Assembly (NCBI RefSeq): GCF_019039055.1
Contig: NZ_JAHOPB010000001.1
Location: forward strand, 1,302,001-1,366,000
Source: Reyranella humidisoli
Lineage (GTDB): Bacteria; Pseudomonadota; Alphaproteobacteria; Reyranellales; Reyranellaceae
Direction of reading: 5' to 3'
DNA length: 64,000 nucleotides
The stretch's first letter is position 1. Each line of letters opens with the position of its first letter. The position numbers and the translations under genes are program-made. The notes below the pieces were generated by a model that was given only the letters and a program-made list of their open reading frames with translations, had not been told where the DNA came from and made no database searches. Of the stretch, positions 1 through 8,455 are shown piece by piece.

Positions 1-293
1 ACCAGCACGACGGCTTCGACGCGGGCATGCGCCAGCAGCGAGCGCTTCACCTCTTCCGTCACCATGTTGTCGGGCGTGGCGTCGAGTGCGAGCGCCGCCA
101 GCGTGCCGCTCTCGATCAGCTGTTCGAGATAGACCAGCCGGAAGCGCGCGATCGAGGGCAGGAAGATCGCGACCTCGGCCGTCATCACGGCGACGACGAC
201 CAGCCCCAGGATTCGCCACGACAGGCCGAAGGCAGGACTGCGCCGCCGCGCGGGGCGGACGGATTGTTCCGTCAGGGTGGCGTCGGCGGTCAT
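1..293 (-). CDS. Sensor histidine kinase, N-terminal fragment (runs off the left edge)
   Basis: The reading frame opens with ATG at 293 and is still open at base 1, so about 97 residues are visible. A basic N-terminus is followed by one hydrophobic segment (about residues 27-50, LSWRILGLVVVAVMTAEVAI) and then the start of an extracytoplasmic region (FRLVYLEQLIESGTLAAL). This pattern matches the N-terminus of a common alphaproteobacterial membrane histidine kinase family. The kinase domain itself lies outside the window, so the call rests on resemblance of the sensor region only. The gene starts 9 bases after the stop of the flavoenzyme gene upstream on the same strand and is probably co-transcribed with it and the TVP38 gene. 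Confidence 0.6.
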   Translation of the reverse strand, partial: MTADATLTEQSVRPARRRSPAFGLSWRILGLVVVAVMTAEVAIFLPSIARFRLVYLEQLIESGTLAALALDATPDNMVTEEVKRSLLAHARVEAVVL

Positions 294-302
294 CGCGCCA
301 CT

Positions 303-1727
303 TTACCAGACCGGCAATCGGGCGAGGAAGCGGACCAGCCCGCGCGTGCGCGGCCCGAACAGCGTTTCGGTATAATAGCTGCCCGCCGCCCGTTTGGCGG
401 TTTCGCCGAGCGTCGGATAGGGCGGCACGAACCCGGCCAGGGTCGAGATCTTCAGCCGGCCGGCCATGGCCAGGCACCAGGTCTGGATCAGTTCGCCGGC
501 CTGCGGGCCGGCGATGCCGGCGCCCAGGACGCGACCGCGACGGTCGGTGATGGCCTTCACGAGGCCATCGGTTTCGTGCTCGGTCTGCGCGCGGTCGTTC
601 TCGGAGAATTTCCAGCGCAGGACCCTGATGCCGTCGCCGTGCTTCGCGCGCGCCTCGCGTTCGCCGAGGCCGACCTGTGCCAGTTCGGGGTCGGTGTAGG
701 TCGCCCAGGGCACGATGCCAGGATTGAGCTTCGCCGGCGCCCGGAACAGCGCGCCGCGGATGAAGAGAGAGGCCTCGTGACCGGCCATGTGGGTGAAGGC
801 GTAGAGGCCGTTGCAGTCGCCGATCGCCCAGACGTTGCGGTTGGAGGTCCTGAGCGAATCGTCGACGGTGATGCCGCGCCTGTCGTGGGCAATGTCGGCC
901 TTGTCGAGATCGAGTACCTCGACGTTGGGAATCCGTCCGGCCGCGACCAGAAGATGCGACCCCTCGATCCTCTCGCCGCCTTCGAGCACGGTCGCGATGC
1001 TGCCGCCGGTGCGCTCGACCGACGCGACCCGCGTCCCCTCGCGAATGTCGATTCCCTCGGCGCGCAGCCGGGTCACCACGATCGCCGACAGTTCGGGATC
1101 GTCCTTGGCCAGGCAGGTCGCCGCTTCCAGCACGGTGACGCGCGCGCCCAGCCGCCGGAAGGCCTGCGCCATCTCCACGCCGATCGGCCCGCCGCCCAGC
1201 ACCATCAGGTGCGAGGGCAGCGTGCGGTTGGCGAAGATCGTCTCGTTGGTGAAGTGCGGGACCTCGGCTAGGCCCGGCACGGGCGGCAGTGCGGGGCGCG
1301 AGCCCGTCGCCAGCACGATGCGCTTGCTGCGGATGCGGTGGCTTCCCGCCAGCAACTCGTTGCGGCCGACGAAGCGGGCTTCGTCCTGCAGCACCCGCAC
1401 GCCGAGCGCCTCGAACCGTTCGACGGAATCGTTGGGCGCGATCGCGGCGATCACGCCCGCGACGTGATCCATCACCTTGCTGAAATCCACCGTGGGCTCG
1501 ACCGGCGCGATGCCGAAGGCCGCGCCGCTGCGCTGCGCCTGGGCCGCGCGGGCGGCGGCGATCAGCGCCTTCGACGGCACGCATCCGAAGTTGAGGCAGT
1601 CGCCCCCCATCGGCCCACGCTCGACCAGCACGACGTCGAGGCCGAGCTGGGCGGCGCCGGAGGCCACGACCAGACCGGCCGAGCCGCCGCCGACGATGCA
1701 GACATCGGGCGTGAGCAGGCCGCTCAT
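303..1727 (-). CDS. MerA/Lpd-like FAD-dependent pyridine nucleotide-disulfide oxidoreductase
   Basis: A 474-residue class I flavoprotein disulfide oxidoreductase. It has an N-terminal FAD-binding glycine motif (VGGGSAG, about 12-18), a redox-active cysteine pair in CLNFGCVPSK (C44 and C49), an NAD(P)-binding motif (VLGGGPIGVE, about 176) and the second FAD motif AIGDCNG (about 300). The C-terminal dimerisation domain ends in YPTLGE, where lipoamide dehydrogenases carry the catalytic histidine of HPTxxE; tyrosine at this place is more like mercuric reductase. The N-terminal heavy-metal domain and C-terminal cysteine pair of true MerA are absent. It lies one base after the TVP38/TMEM64 gene, a pairing also known as natural fusions in other bacteria. 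The substrate is unknown; mercury reduction cannot be claimed. Confidence 0.85.
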   Translation of the reverse strand: MSGLLTPDVCIVGGGSAGLVVASGAAQLGLDVVLVERGPMGGDCLNFGCVPSKALIAAARAAQAQRSGAAFGIAPVEPTVDFSKVMDHVAGVIAAIAPNDSVERFEALGVRVLQDEARFVGRNELLAGSHRIRSKRIVLATGSRPALPPVPGLAEVPHFTNETIFANRTLPSHLMVLGGGPIGVEMAQAFRRLGARVTVLEAATCLAKDDPELSAIVVTRLRAEGIDIREGTRVASVERTGGSIATVLEGGERIEGSHLLVAAGRIPNVEVLDLDKADIAHDRRGITVDDSLRTSNRNVWAIGDCNGLYAFTHMAGHEASLFIRGALFRAPAKLNPGIVPWATYTDPELAQVGLGEREARAKHGDGIRVLRWKFSENDRAQTEHETDGLVKAITDRRGRVLGAGIAGPQAGELIQTWCLAMAGRLKISTLAGFVPPYPTLGETAKRAAGSYYTETLFGPRTRGLVRFLARLPVW

Positions 1728-1728
1728 C

Positions 1729-2436
1729 TCAGGCCCCGCGCTTGCGGCGCAGGCGACCGTAGATCACGGGGACCAGCGACAGGGCGGCGAGGCCCAGCAG
1801 CGGCACCAGAATGCGTCCTTCGAAGATGATCCCGAGATCGGGCTGTTCGCCTCTCTTCAGCACCATGCCGAGTCCGGAGCCAACGCTGGCATAAACCACG
1901 GCCGCCGGCGCGATGCCGAGCATCGTCGCGGGCACGTATCGCCGCAGCCGCATGCCGAGCAGGGCCGGGACGATGTTGATCAGCCAGAAGGGAAACACCG
2001 GCACCAGCCTCAGAAACAGCAGATAGCTGAAATCGTTGTGGTGGAAGCCCGCCTCGAAACGCGCCAGCCGGGCGCCGGCGCGCTCCCGGAAGAGATCGCG
2101 AAAGGCGTAGCGCGCGGCGAGGAAGACGGCGATCGAGCCCGCCGTCGCGCCGAGAACGGAGAGACCGGCGCCTGCCCAGGTGCCGAACAGGAATCCGCCG
2201 ACCGGCGTTGCCAGGATGGCGATCGGCAGCGAGAAGGCGACCATGAACGCATAGGCCAGCATGAACCCGAACGCCGCCAGCACCTGGTGTGCAGCGACCC
2301 ACGCCGTCAGCGTCGCCTTGTGACGGGCCAGCATCTCGAATGAGAAATAGCGCTCGAGACCGAGCAGCAGGAAGGTCGCCAACCCGGCCAGCAGGATCGC
2401 CACTGGCAGCAGCCGGCGCAGTGTCGACGGGTTCAT
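1729..2436 (-). CDS. TVP38/TMEM64 family (VTT domain) inner-membrane protein
   Basis: A 235-residue polytopic membrane protein with a VTT/SNARE-associated domain. Several hydrophobic helices surround the conserved re-entrant region (FLRLVPVFPFWLINIVPAL, about 140-160) and a glycine-rich TPVGGFLFGTWAG stretch. An upstream ATG at 2505 is possible, but the ATG at 2436 is preferred because GAAAGG lies 4 bases before it and it begins directly before the first membrane helix (LLPVAILLAGLATFLLLG). The stop is separated by one base from the flavoenzyme start, so the two are translationally coupled. Members of this family are proposed lipid scramblases or transporters; here the partner suggests a membrane redox unit, which is inference. 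Confidence 0.85.
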   Translation of the reverse strand: MNPSTLRRLLPVAILLAGLATFLLLGLERYFSFEMLARHKATLTAWVAAHQVLAAFGFMLAYAFMVAFSLPIAILATPVGGFLFGTWAGAGLSVLGATAGSIAVFLAARYAFRDLFRERAGARLARFEAGFHHNDFSYLLFLRLVPVFPFWLINIVPALLGMRLRRYVPATMLGIAPAAVVYASVGSGLGMVLKRGEQPDLGIIFEGRILVPLLGLAALSLVPVIYGRLRRKRGA

Positions 2437-2524
2437 CTGGCCTTTCGTCTCGTTCAGCTTCGATATTGACGCTGCGGCGCCGATCCTCAAAGCACATGCT
2501 TTCACGCCTGGGTGAGCGACCGCC

Positions 2525-3163
2525 TCATGAAGGCAGGCCCGGATCGGTCGCCGCGAGACCTGGCCTTTGCGCCATCCGTTCCCACCACGCGGTCAGCCGC
2601 GGCCGCATCCCCAGCAGCTCAAGGCCACGCCTGGATTGCGCGAAGTAGGCGATCATGGCGCCGAGATGGAGGTCGGCCAGCGAGAGATCGGGACCGGTGA
2701 GCCATTTGTCGCTCGCCGCCAGCGACTCCAGGGCGTCGAGCACCTTGGCGGAGGAAGCCAGGCCCTTCTCGAGCTCGACCGGATCGCCGGCCGTCCCGGC
2801 ATGGGGGCGAACGACATCGTGGACGAAGACCTGCCGGACCAGCGGCCAGTAGGCGTAGGCGTCGACCACGCCCATGATCTGGTCCATGCGGGCGAGCCGG
2901 CGTGTATCGGCGGGCTGGAGGGCGGGTCCTGGAAAGGCCCGGTCGATGTAGCGGACGATGGCGCCGGTCTCGTAGAGCCCGAATCCGTCATGGACCAGGG
3001 CCGGCACGCGTCCGAACGGGTGGAGGGCCAGATAGGCGGCAGGAATGTCGCCGGCGAAGGGGTTAACCTCCACCCGCTCGTAGGTGACGCTCTTTTCCGA
3101 CAGCGCCAGACGGGCGATCCGGACGTACACGCTGTAGCGGTAGCCGTGAAGAATGAGGGTCAT
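2525..3163 (-). CDS. Glutathione S-transferase family protein
   Basis: A 212-residue two-domain GST. The thioredoxin-like N-terminal domain starts [19 protein letters not shown], with a serine at the usual catalytic position (YSVYV), and contains the cis-proline motif [11 protein letters not shown] and the glutathione-binding [11 protein letters not shown]. The helical C-terminal domain includes [15 protein letters not shown], the usual N-capping box motif. The ATG at 3163 is chosen over one at 3199 because the fold begins there and AGGA lies about 10 bases upstream. The gene is divergent from rpmH; its promoter must lie in the 113-base gap shared with the rpmH promoter. The substrate cannot be inferred. 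Confidence 0.88.
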   Translation of the reverse strand: MTLILHGYRYSVYVRIARLALSEKSVTYERVEVNPFAGDIPAAYLALHPFGRVPALVHDGFGLYETGAIVRYIDRAFPGPALQPADTRRLARMDQIMGVVDAYAYWPLVRQVFVHDVVRPHAGTAGDPVELEKGLASSAKVLDALESLAASDKWLTGPDLSLADLHLGAMIAYFAQSRRGLELLGMRPRLTAWWERMAQRPGLAATDPGLPS

Positions 3164-3181
3164 GGAGCATCCTAGCCCTCG

Positions 3182-3210
3182 TTGACTCCGGCGGGGCACA
3201 TGCTTATTAC
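3182..3210 (+). promoter_or_regulatory. Sigma-70 type promoter of the rpmH operon
   Basis: TTGACT at 3182-3187 and TATTAC at 3205-3210 are separated by 17 bases, an excellent housekeeping promoter for a GC-rich genome. The leader of about 60 bases contains a 7-bp stem (GCCCCCG at 3227-3233 with CGGGGGC at 3244-3250) before the AAGGAG Shine-Dalgarno at 3264-3269. Confidence 0.75.
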
Positions 3211-3276
3211 CTCGCCCACGGATTTCGCCCCCGGTGCACCGCGCGGGGGCCTTGTTGTGTTCTAAGGAGTTGCGTC

Positions 3277-3411
3277 ATGAAACGCACTTATCAGCCGAGC
3301 AAGCTGGTTCGGGCCCGCCGTCACGGCTTCCGGTCCCGCATGGCGACCGTCGGAGGCCGCAAGGTCATCGCGAACCGTCGTCGGTCCGGCCGCAAGCGTC
3401 TGTCGGCCTAG
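3277..3411 (+). CDS. rpmH: 50S ribosomal protein L34
   Basis: A 44-residue basic protein beginning [20 protein letters not shown] and ending [11 protein letters not shown], which is diagnostic for bL34. It sits in the 50S subunit near the 23S rRNA core. AAGGAG lies 7 bases before the ATG. It heads the conserved rpmH-rnpA-yidD-yidC-engB run and is followed after 5 bases by rnpA. Confidence 0.98.
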   Translation: MKRTYQPSKLVRARRHGFRSRMATVGGRKVIANRRRSGRKRLSA

Positions 3412-3416
3412 TTCTA

Positions 3417-3782
3417 TTGGCCGCGGCGCGCCTCGGGCGTCTGCCGAATCGTAGCGACTTCCTACGCGTCCAGGCCGGGCGGCGATGCGCCATGCCCGGC
3501 TTCGTGCTGCAGGTCGCGCCTCTTCCGGCCGATCTCGTCTTTCCGGCCATCCGGGTCGGCTTCACCGTCAGCCGCAAGGTCGGCAACGCCGTCGTCCGCA
3601 ACCGGGTCCGCCGCCGGCTGCGCGAAGTGGCGCGCCTCGTGATCCCGCAGGCGGCGCGCGCCGACCAGGATTACGTGCTGGTGGGCCGCCAGGGAGCCAT
3701 CGGCCGGGACTTCCTCGCGCTGCAGGCCGAGCTGCAGGAGGCACTGCGGCGCCTCAAGTCCCTCACCGTCGCGACGCCATGA
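3417..3782 (+). CDS. rnpA: Ribonuclease P protein component
   Basis: The protein subunit of RNase P, which matures tRNA 5' ends. The diagnostic motif is present as VGNAVVRNRVRRRLREV, preceded by the conserved GFTVSRK. The frame is open far upstream through rpmH, but the family N-terminus (RLGRLPNRSDFLRV) fixes the start close to the TTG at 3417, giving 121 residues, the normal length. No ATG or clear Shine-Dalgarno is available, so initiation at TTG is probably coupled to termination of rpmH 5 bases earlier. The exact start is inferred; the identity is firm. Confidence 0.95.
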   Translation: MAAARLGRLPNRSDFLRVQAGRRCAMPGFVLQVAPLPADLVFPAIRVGFTVSRKVGNAVVRNRVRRRLREVARLVIPQAARADQDYVLVGRQGAIGRDFLALQAELQEALRRLKSLTVATP

Positions 3783-3845
3783 CTGCCCCTTGATCTGCAT
3801 TGGCTGCTTGCGCCGGAGCGCTTAAATCGCCAGTTTCCGGGCCGC

Positions 3846-4112
3846 ATGATGTCCTTGGTCCTGCGCGGCGCGATTCGTTTCTACCAACTCACGCTCGCCT
3901 ACTTCTTCGTCGGTGCCTGCCGCTACGAGCCGTCGTGCTCGGCTTACGCGGTCGAGGCGCTGTCGAAGCATGGCGGGCTGCGGGGAAGCTGGCTCGCCGC
4001 GCATCGACTGTGCCGCTGCGGCCCCTGGGGGGCTGGTGGCTACGATCCCGTTCCGCCGGCCGCCGCGCGCCCGCGCACGCCGCTTTCCTGTCACTCCGCC
4101 CGGCGCACCTGA
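3846..4112 (+). CDS. yidD: Membrane protein insertion efficiency factor YidD
   Basis: An 88-residue protein with the family signature: an amphipathic N-terminus (VLRGAIRFYQLTLAYFF), the cysteine motif CRYEPSCSAYAVEAL, and GPWGAGGYDPVP in place of the usual HPWGGGGYDPVP. YidD assists YidC-dependent insertion at the inner membrane. Position between rnpA and yidC is the standard one. Two adjacent ATG codons (3846 and 3849) could start it. The C-terminal tail of about 18 residues after DPVP is not conserved. Confidence 0.93.
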   Translation: MMSLVLRGAIRFYQLTLAYFFVGACRYEPSCSAYAVEALSKHGGLRGSWLAAHRLCRCGPWGAGGYDPVPPAAARPRTPLSCHSARRT

Positions 4113-4136
4113 CGCGTCACGAAAGATCGCCGACCA

Positions 4137-5960
4137 ATGGATCAGAAGAATTTTATCGTCGCCATCGTCCTCTCGGTGCTGATCATCGTGGGCTGGCAGG
4201 TGGTGTTCCCGCCTTCCAAGCAGGCGACGCAGAACGGCCAGCAGCAGGCGTCGACACAATCGGGCGCGCCCGCGGCACCGGCCGGTCAGAATGGCACCGC
4301 GCCCGGTGCGGCGCCCGGTCCCGGCAGCGTTCCAGGGCAGCAGCCGATCGTGAGCCGCAGCGAAGCCGTTGCCCTCACGCCGCGCGTCACCTTCAGCACG
4401 CCCGAGCTCGTCGGTTCGATCTCGCTCAAAGGTGCGCGCATCGATGACGTGCAGCTCGTGAAGTATCGCGAGACCATCGATCCCAAGAGCCCGCCGGTGC
4501 CGGTCCTGTCGCCGGTCGGCAGCAAGAGCCCCTACTACGCCGAGTTCGGCTGGTCCGCGTCGGATCCCGCGATCAAGGTGCCGGGCGCCGACACGATCTG
4601 GACATCGGAAGCGCAGAGCGTAGCGCCCGGCAAGCCGGTCAAGCTGACCTGGGACAACGGCCAGGGCCTGGTCTTCGGCCTCACCATTGCGATCGACGAA
4701 TTCTTCATGTTCGACGTGAAGCAGAGCGTCGAGAACAAGACCGACAAGCCGGTCACGCTGTTCCCGTGGAGCCTGATCGTCCGCTATGGCGAGCCGACCT
4801 ACGAAGGCATGTACATCCTCCACGAGGGTCCGTACGGCGTCTTCAACGGCACGCTGAAGGAATTCAGCTACTCTGACTTCAAGGGCGGCAAGCAGCAGAA
4901 GATCGCCACGACCGGCGGCTGGGTCGGCATCACCGACAAATACTGGATGTCGGTGCTGGTGCCCGACCAGAAGTCCAAGGTCGACGTCTCGATCAAGCAG
5001 ACCGGCGCCGGCGCCGACGTGAAGTACCAGGTCGACTATGTCGGCAGCGGCGTCGCCGTCGCGCCGGGCGCGACCACCACGACCGAGGCCCGGCTGTTCG
5101 CCGGCGCGAAGATCGTGCGGGTGATCTCCGACTATGAGAGCAAGTACGGCATCGAGAAGTTCGACCTCACGATCGACTGGGGCTGGTTCTGGTTCTTCAC
5201 CAAGCCGCTATTCTGGCTGCTCGAGTGGCTCTACGTGCATCTCGGCAATTTCGGCCTGTCGATCCTGGTGCTGACCGTGATCGTGAAGGCCGTGTTCTTC
5301 CCGCTGGCCAACAAGTCCTATGCGGCGATGAGCAAGATGAAGCGGCTCCAGCCCGAGATGGAGAAGCTGAAGGAGCGCTATGGCGAGGACCGCCAGCGCA
5401 TGAACCAGGAGCTGATGCAGCTTTATCGCCGCGAGAAGGTGAATCCGGCGGCGGGCTGCCTGCCCATCCTGGTGCAGATCCCGGTGTTCTTCGCGCTCTA
5501 CAAGGTGCTCTACACCACCATCGAGATGCGCCATCAGCCGTTCTACGGCTGGATCAAGGATCTGTCCGCGCCCGATCCGCTCACGATCCTGACCGGCTTC
5601 GGCATGTTCCCGTGGGACGTCCCGACGTTCCTGCACTTCTTCAACATCGGCATCTGGCCCATGATCATGGGCGTCACGATGTACCTGCAGCAGAAGCTGA
5701 ACCCGCAGCCGACCGATCCGGTGCAGGCGCGCGTGTTCCAGTTCCTGCCGATCCTGTTCACCTTCATGCTGGCGCCCTTCGCCGCCGGCCTGGTGATCTA
5801 CTGGGCGTGGAGCAACACGCTCTCGATCGCGCAGCAGTACATGATCATGCGCCGCCACGGCGCGCCGATCGGCAACAAGGCGGCACCGGCGGCACTTCCG
5901 GCCGCGCCGGCTCCCACCGACAACAAGAAGGGCGGCAAGGGATCCGGCAAGAAGAGCTGA
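4137..5960 (+). CDS. yidC: Membrane protein insertase YidC
   Basis: A 607-residue Oxa1-family insertase of the Gram-negative type. An N-terminal transmembrane helix (FIVAIVLSVLIIVGWQVVF) is followed by an Ala/Gln/Pro-rich linker, a large periplasmic beta domain (about 75-345) and the C-terminal five-helix insertase core. The core includes the charged hairpin KMKRLQPEMEKLKERYGEDR and the motif NPAAGCLPILVQIPVFFALY. The Lys/Gly-rich tail (KKGGKGSGKKS) is typical. The stop overlaps the engB start (TGATG). Confidence 0.98.
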   Translation: MDQKNFIVAIVLSVLIIVGWQVVFPPSKQATQNGQQQASTQSGAPAAPAGQNGTAPGAAPGPGSVPGQQPIVSRSEAVALTPRVTFSTPELVGSISLKGARIDDVQLVKYRETIDPKSPPVPVLSPVGSKSPYYAEFGWSASDPAIKVPGADTIWTSEAQSVAPGKPVKLTWDNGQGLVFGLTIAIDEFFMFDVKQSVENKTDKPVTLFPWSLIVRYGEPTYEGMYILHEGPYGVFNGTLKEFSYSDFKGGKQQKIATTGGWVGITDKYWMSVLVPDQKSKVDVSIKQTGAGADVKYQVDYVGSGVAVAPGATTTTEARLFAGAKIVRVISDYESKYGIEKFDLTIDWGWFWFFTKPLFWLLEWLYVHLGNFGLSILVLTVIVKAVFFPLANKSYAAMSKMKRLQPEMEKLKERYGEDRQRMNQELMQLYRREKVNPAAGCLPILVQIPVFFALYKVLYTTIEMRHQPFYGWIKDLSAPDPLTILTGFGMFPWDVPTFLHFFNIGIWPMIMGVTMYLQQKLNPQPTDPVQARVFQFLPILFTFMLAPFAAGLVIYWAWSNTLSIAQQYMIMRRHGAPIGNKAAPAALPAAPAPTDNKKGGKGSGKKS

Positions 5961-6625
5961 TGCCGGACAAGTCACCCGACGCCGCGGCCGACGAGGGATT
6001 CTCGCCGGCCGAGATCGAGGCGGCCCGCAAGCTGTTCGCGGGCCCCTGCGACTTCGTCTCGGGCGCCGCCTCGGTCGAGTCCCTGCCCGGCGTCTCGCTG
6101 CCGGAAGTGGCGTTCGCCGGCCGCTCCAATGTCGGCAAGTCGAGCCTGGTCAACGCGCTGACCGGCCGTCGCACCCTGGCGCGCGTCTCGGGTAATCCCG
6201 GCCACACGCGGCAGGTCAATTTCTTCAACCTGGCCGACCGGCTGATGCTGGTCGACCTGCCGGGTTACGGCTTCGCCAAGGTCTCGCGCTCGATGAAGGA
6301 GACCTGGCAGGATCTCGCCTCGGCCTATCTGCGCGGTCGTCCGACCCTGATGCGCATCTTCGTGCTGATCGACGGCCGGCACGGCGTGAAGGAGAGTGAT
6401 CGCGAGACGATGCGCAACCTCGACAGCGCGGCCGTCTCCTACCAGATCCTGCTGACCAAGACCGACTATCTGCGCGCGTCGGACATCCCCGCCGCGGTCA
6501 AGGCCGCCGAAGCGGTGGCGCGCAAGCACGGCGCGGCCCACCCCGAGGTGCTGCCCACCAGCAGCGAGACGGGTTTCGGCATTCCGGAACTGCGCGCCGA
6601 GATCTTCGCGGTCGCGCAGCTTTAG
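5960..6625 (+). CDS. engB: Ribosome biogenesis GTPase EngB (YsxC/YihA)
   Basis: A 221-residue TrmE-Era-EngA-EngB-Septin family GTPase. The P-loop is GRSNVGKSS (54-62), switch I contains the GHTRQ motif (GNPGHTRQVNFF), G3 is DLPGYGFAK and G4 is TKTD. The start ATG at 5960 overlaps the yidC stop by one base, indicating translational coupling. EngB is needed for 50S subunit assembly. A strong hairpin follows the stop. Confidence 0.97.
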   Translation: MPDKSPDAAADEGFSPAEIEAARKLFAGPCDFVSGAASVESLPGVSLPEVAFAGRSNVGKSSLVNALTGRRTLARVSGNPGHTRQVNFFNLADRLMLVDLPGYGFAKVSRSMKETWQDLASAYLRGRPTLMRIFVLIDGRHGVKESDRETMRNLDSAAVSYQILLTKTDYLRASDIPAAVKAAEAVARKHGAAHPEVLPTSSETGFGIPELRAEIFAVAQL

Positions 6626-6634
6626 AATCTCCGT

Positions 6635-6677
6635 CGTCTCGACCGGAGCCTCGCGCAGCGAGGCTCCGGTCGAGACG
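6635..6677. terminator. Bidirectional terminator hairpin between engB and the oxygenase gene
   Basis: A perfect 20-bp inverted repeat (6635-6654 with 6658-6677) with a 3-base loop (GCA) lies between two convergent genes. No strong T-run follows on either strand, but the position and stability point to transcription termination or messenger 3'-end protection. Confidence 0.75.
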
Positions 6678-6690
6678 ATGAGGTCTATAT

Positions 6691-7377
6691 TTACGCCGCG
6701 TCGTGGAAGATCACGCCCAAAGTGAAGCGCTCGCCTTCGCGCAGGCTCGACACGCCGTGGCGCATGGCGGTGCGATGCCAGCCGCGCACGCCCTTCGACG
6801 GTCGTTCGTTGACCGCAAAGATCGCCGCATCGCCCTGCTCGAGCGGCACGACCTCGCCGCGCGACTGCATGCGCGGCCGCTGCTCGACCAGCATGAACTC
6901 GCCGCCGGTGAAGTCGCGGCCGGGGGCACTCAGCAGCACGACGACCTGCAACGGAAACACCATCTCGCCGTAGAGGTCGCGATGCAGGCAGTTGTAGTCG
7001 CCCGGCCCGTAGCGCAGCAGCAGCGGCGTCGGCCTTGTCTGGCCGGCCGCGTGGCACTCGCGCAGCCAGGCGTCCAGGGTCGCCGGGAAGCGCCTGGGCT
7101 TGCCGAGCTGCTCGTTCCAGCGGTTGGCGACCTCGGCGAGCGCCGGATAGAGCGCCTGCCGCAGTCGCTCGACCGGCTCGGGAAGGTCGTAGGCGAAATA
7201 CTGATACTCGCCCTGCCCGTAGCCGTGGCGCTGCATGACGATGTGCTTGCGGAATCGGGCCTGCTCGGGCCACAGGGCGGCCAGCGCCCGGCACGCCTCG
7301 GCGTCGATCAGGTTCTTCGCCACGGTGAAGCCGCGATTTGCCAGGGTTTCGCTGTCGAAAATCTGTGTAGCTGCCAT
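6691..7377 (-). CDS. 2-oxoglutarate/Fe(II)-dependent oxygenase (Oxygenase-NA type)
   Basis: A 228-residue double-stranded beta-helix oxygenase. The iron ligands are visible as H132 and D134 in LHRDLYGE and a distal histidine in MRHGVS (about 207), followed by an arginine in ERFTLG suited to bind 2-oxoglutarate. The upstream motif LLLRYGPGDYNCLHRD and the GGEF motif are characteristic of the small family often annotated as prolyl hydroxylase-like. The substrate is unknown. It is convergent with engB and divergent from argB. Confidence 0.85.
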   Translation of the reverse strand: MAATQIFDSETLANRGFTVAKNLIDAEACRALAALWPEQARFRKHIVMQRHGYGQGEYQYFAYDLPEPVERLRQALYPALAEVANRWNEQLGKPRRFPATLDAWLRECHAAGQTRPTPLLLRYGPGDYNCLHRDLYGEMVFPLQVVVLLSAPGRDFTGGEFMLVEQRPRMQSRGEVVPLEQGDAAIFAVNERPSKGVRGWHRTAMRHGVSSLREGERFTLGVIFHDAA

Positions 7378-7425
7378 TCGGACATCCTGACGCGGCGGGA
7401 CCGGTTCTTCTATCCGCGACCCGCC

Positions 7426-7466
7426 TGATATATTATGCGCCTTGGCCCTCTCCCGCGCGGAGAGGG
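7426..7466 (+). promoter_or_regulatory. argB promoter region with a short hairpin repeat
   Basis: An extended -10 box (TGATATATT, 7426-7434) without a convincing -35 lies upstream of argB. It is followed at 7446-7466 by a hairpin (CCCTCTC...GAGAGGG) that looks like a miniature copy of the longer repeat at 29996-30169. The hairpin would sit in the argB leader. Confidence 0.45.
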
Positions 7467-7483
7467 CTTTCGTTCAATTGGGG

Positions 7484-8407
7484 ATGCTGGAAATGGCCGA
7501 GGCTGTTCAACCGGACAAGGAGCAGAAGCGTCTCATCCGCATGGCGGAGACGATCTCCAAGGCGCTCCCCTACATGCGCCGGCACAACGACGCCACCTTC
7601 GTGGTGAAGTATGGCGGCCACGCCATGACCGACCCGAAGCTCGGCGACCTTGTCGCCCGCGACGTGGTGCTGATGAAGCAGGTCGGCATGAACCCGATCG
7701 TCGTCCATGGCGGCGGCCCGCAGATCAACAAGATGCTGGAGAGGGTCGGCATCAAGAGCACGTTCGTGAACGGGCTGCGCGTCACCGACGCCGCGACGAT
7801 GGAAATCGTCGAGATGGTTCTGGCCGGCTCGATCAACAAGGCGATCGTGGCCGACATCAACGAATGCGGCGGCATCGCCGTCGGAATCTGCGGCAAGGAC
7901 GGCAACCTGATCCTGGCCAAGAAGGTCACGCAGATCCGCGATCCCAAGACCGGCGAACTCCTCAATGTAGACCTGAAGCAGGTCGGCGAGCCCGCCAAGA
8001 TCAACGTCATGGTGCTGGAGCAGCTGCGCCGCGCCGACGTGATCCCGGTGGTTGCCCCGATCGGGTTCGGCGTGAACGACGAGCTGACCTACAACATCAA
8101 CGCCGACACCTCGGCCGGCGCCATCGCCGGGGCGATGAAGGCCAAGCGCCTGCTGTTCCTGACCGACGTGCCGGGCGTCCTCGACAAGGACGGCAAGGTG
8201 ATTCCCGAGATGACGATCGAGCAGGCGCGCGCTCTCATCGCCGACGGCACGATCTCCGGCGGCATGATCCCCAAGGTCGAGAACTGCATCGATGCGGTGA
8301 ACTCGGGCGTCGAAGCCGCCGTCATCATGGACGGGCGGGTGCCGCACTGTCTCCTGCTGGAAGTCTTCACCGAAGCGGGCGTCGGCACCATGGTCCGGCG
8401 CAGCTGA
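7484..8407 (+). CDS. argB: Acetylglutamate kinase
   Basis: Phosphorylates N-acetylglutamate, the second step of arginine synthesis. Family motifs include [18 protein letters not shown], an LRVTD substrate motif, [15 protein letters not shown] and the C-terminal [10 protein letters not shown]. The length of 307 residues from ATG 7484 is normal. A TTG at 7442 lengthens the frame but lies in a hairpin repeat and is unlikely. ATG 7493, preceded by CTGGAA, is an equally plausible start. argB following engB is common in alphaproteobacteria. Confidence 0.97.
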   Translation: MLEMAEAVQPDKEQKRLIRMAETISKALPYMRRHNDATFVVKYGGHAMTDPKLGDLVARDVVLMKQVGMNPIVVHGGGPQINKMLERVGIKSTFVNGLRVTDAATMEIVEMVLAGSINKAIVADINECGGIAVGICGKDGNLILAKKVTQIRDPKTGELLNVDLKQVGEPAKINVMVLEQLRRADVIPVVAPIGFGVNDELTYNINADTSAGAIAGAMKAKRLLFLTDVPGVLDKDGKVIPEMTIEQARALIADGTISGGMIPKVENCIDAVNSGVEAAVIMDGRVPHCLLLEVFTEAGVGTMVRRS

Positions 8408-8455
8408 GCCCGGTCTGACCTTGAAAAGCCCCTTTTCCCTGCATATTTAGGCCCA

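Noticed and set aside
7442..7483. Upstream TTG start for argB
   Set aside because: The added 14 residues come from a hairpin repeat, no Shine-Dalgarno precedes the TTG, and the family N-terminus fits ATG 7484 or 7493.
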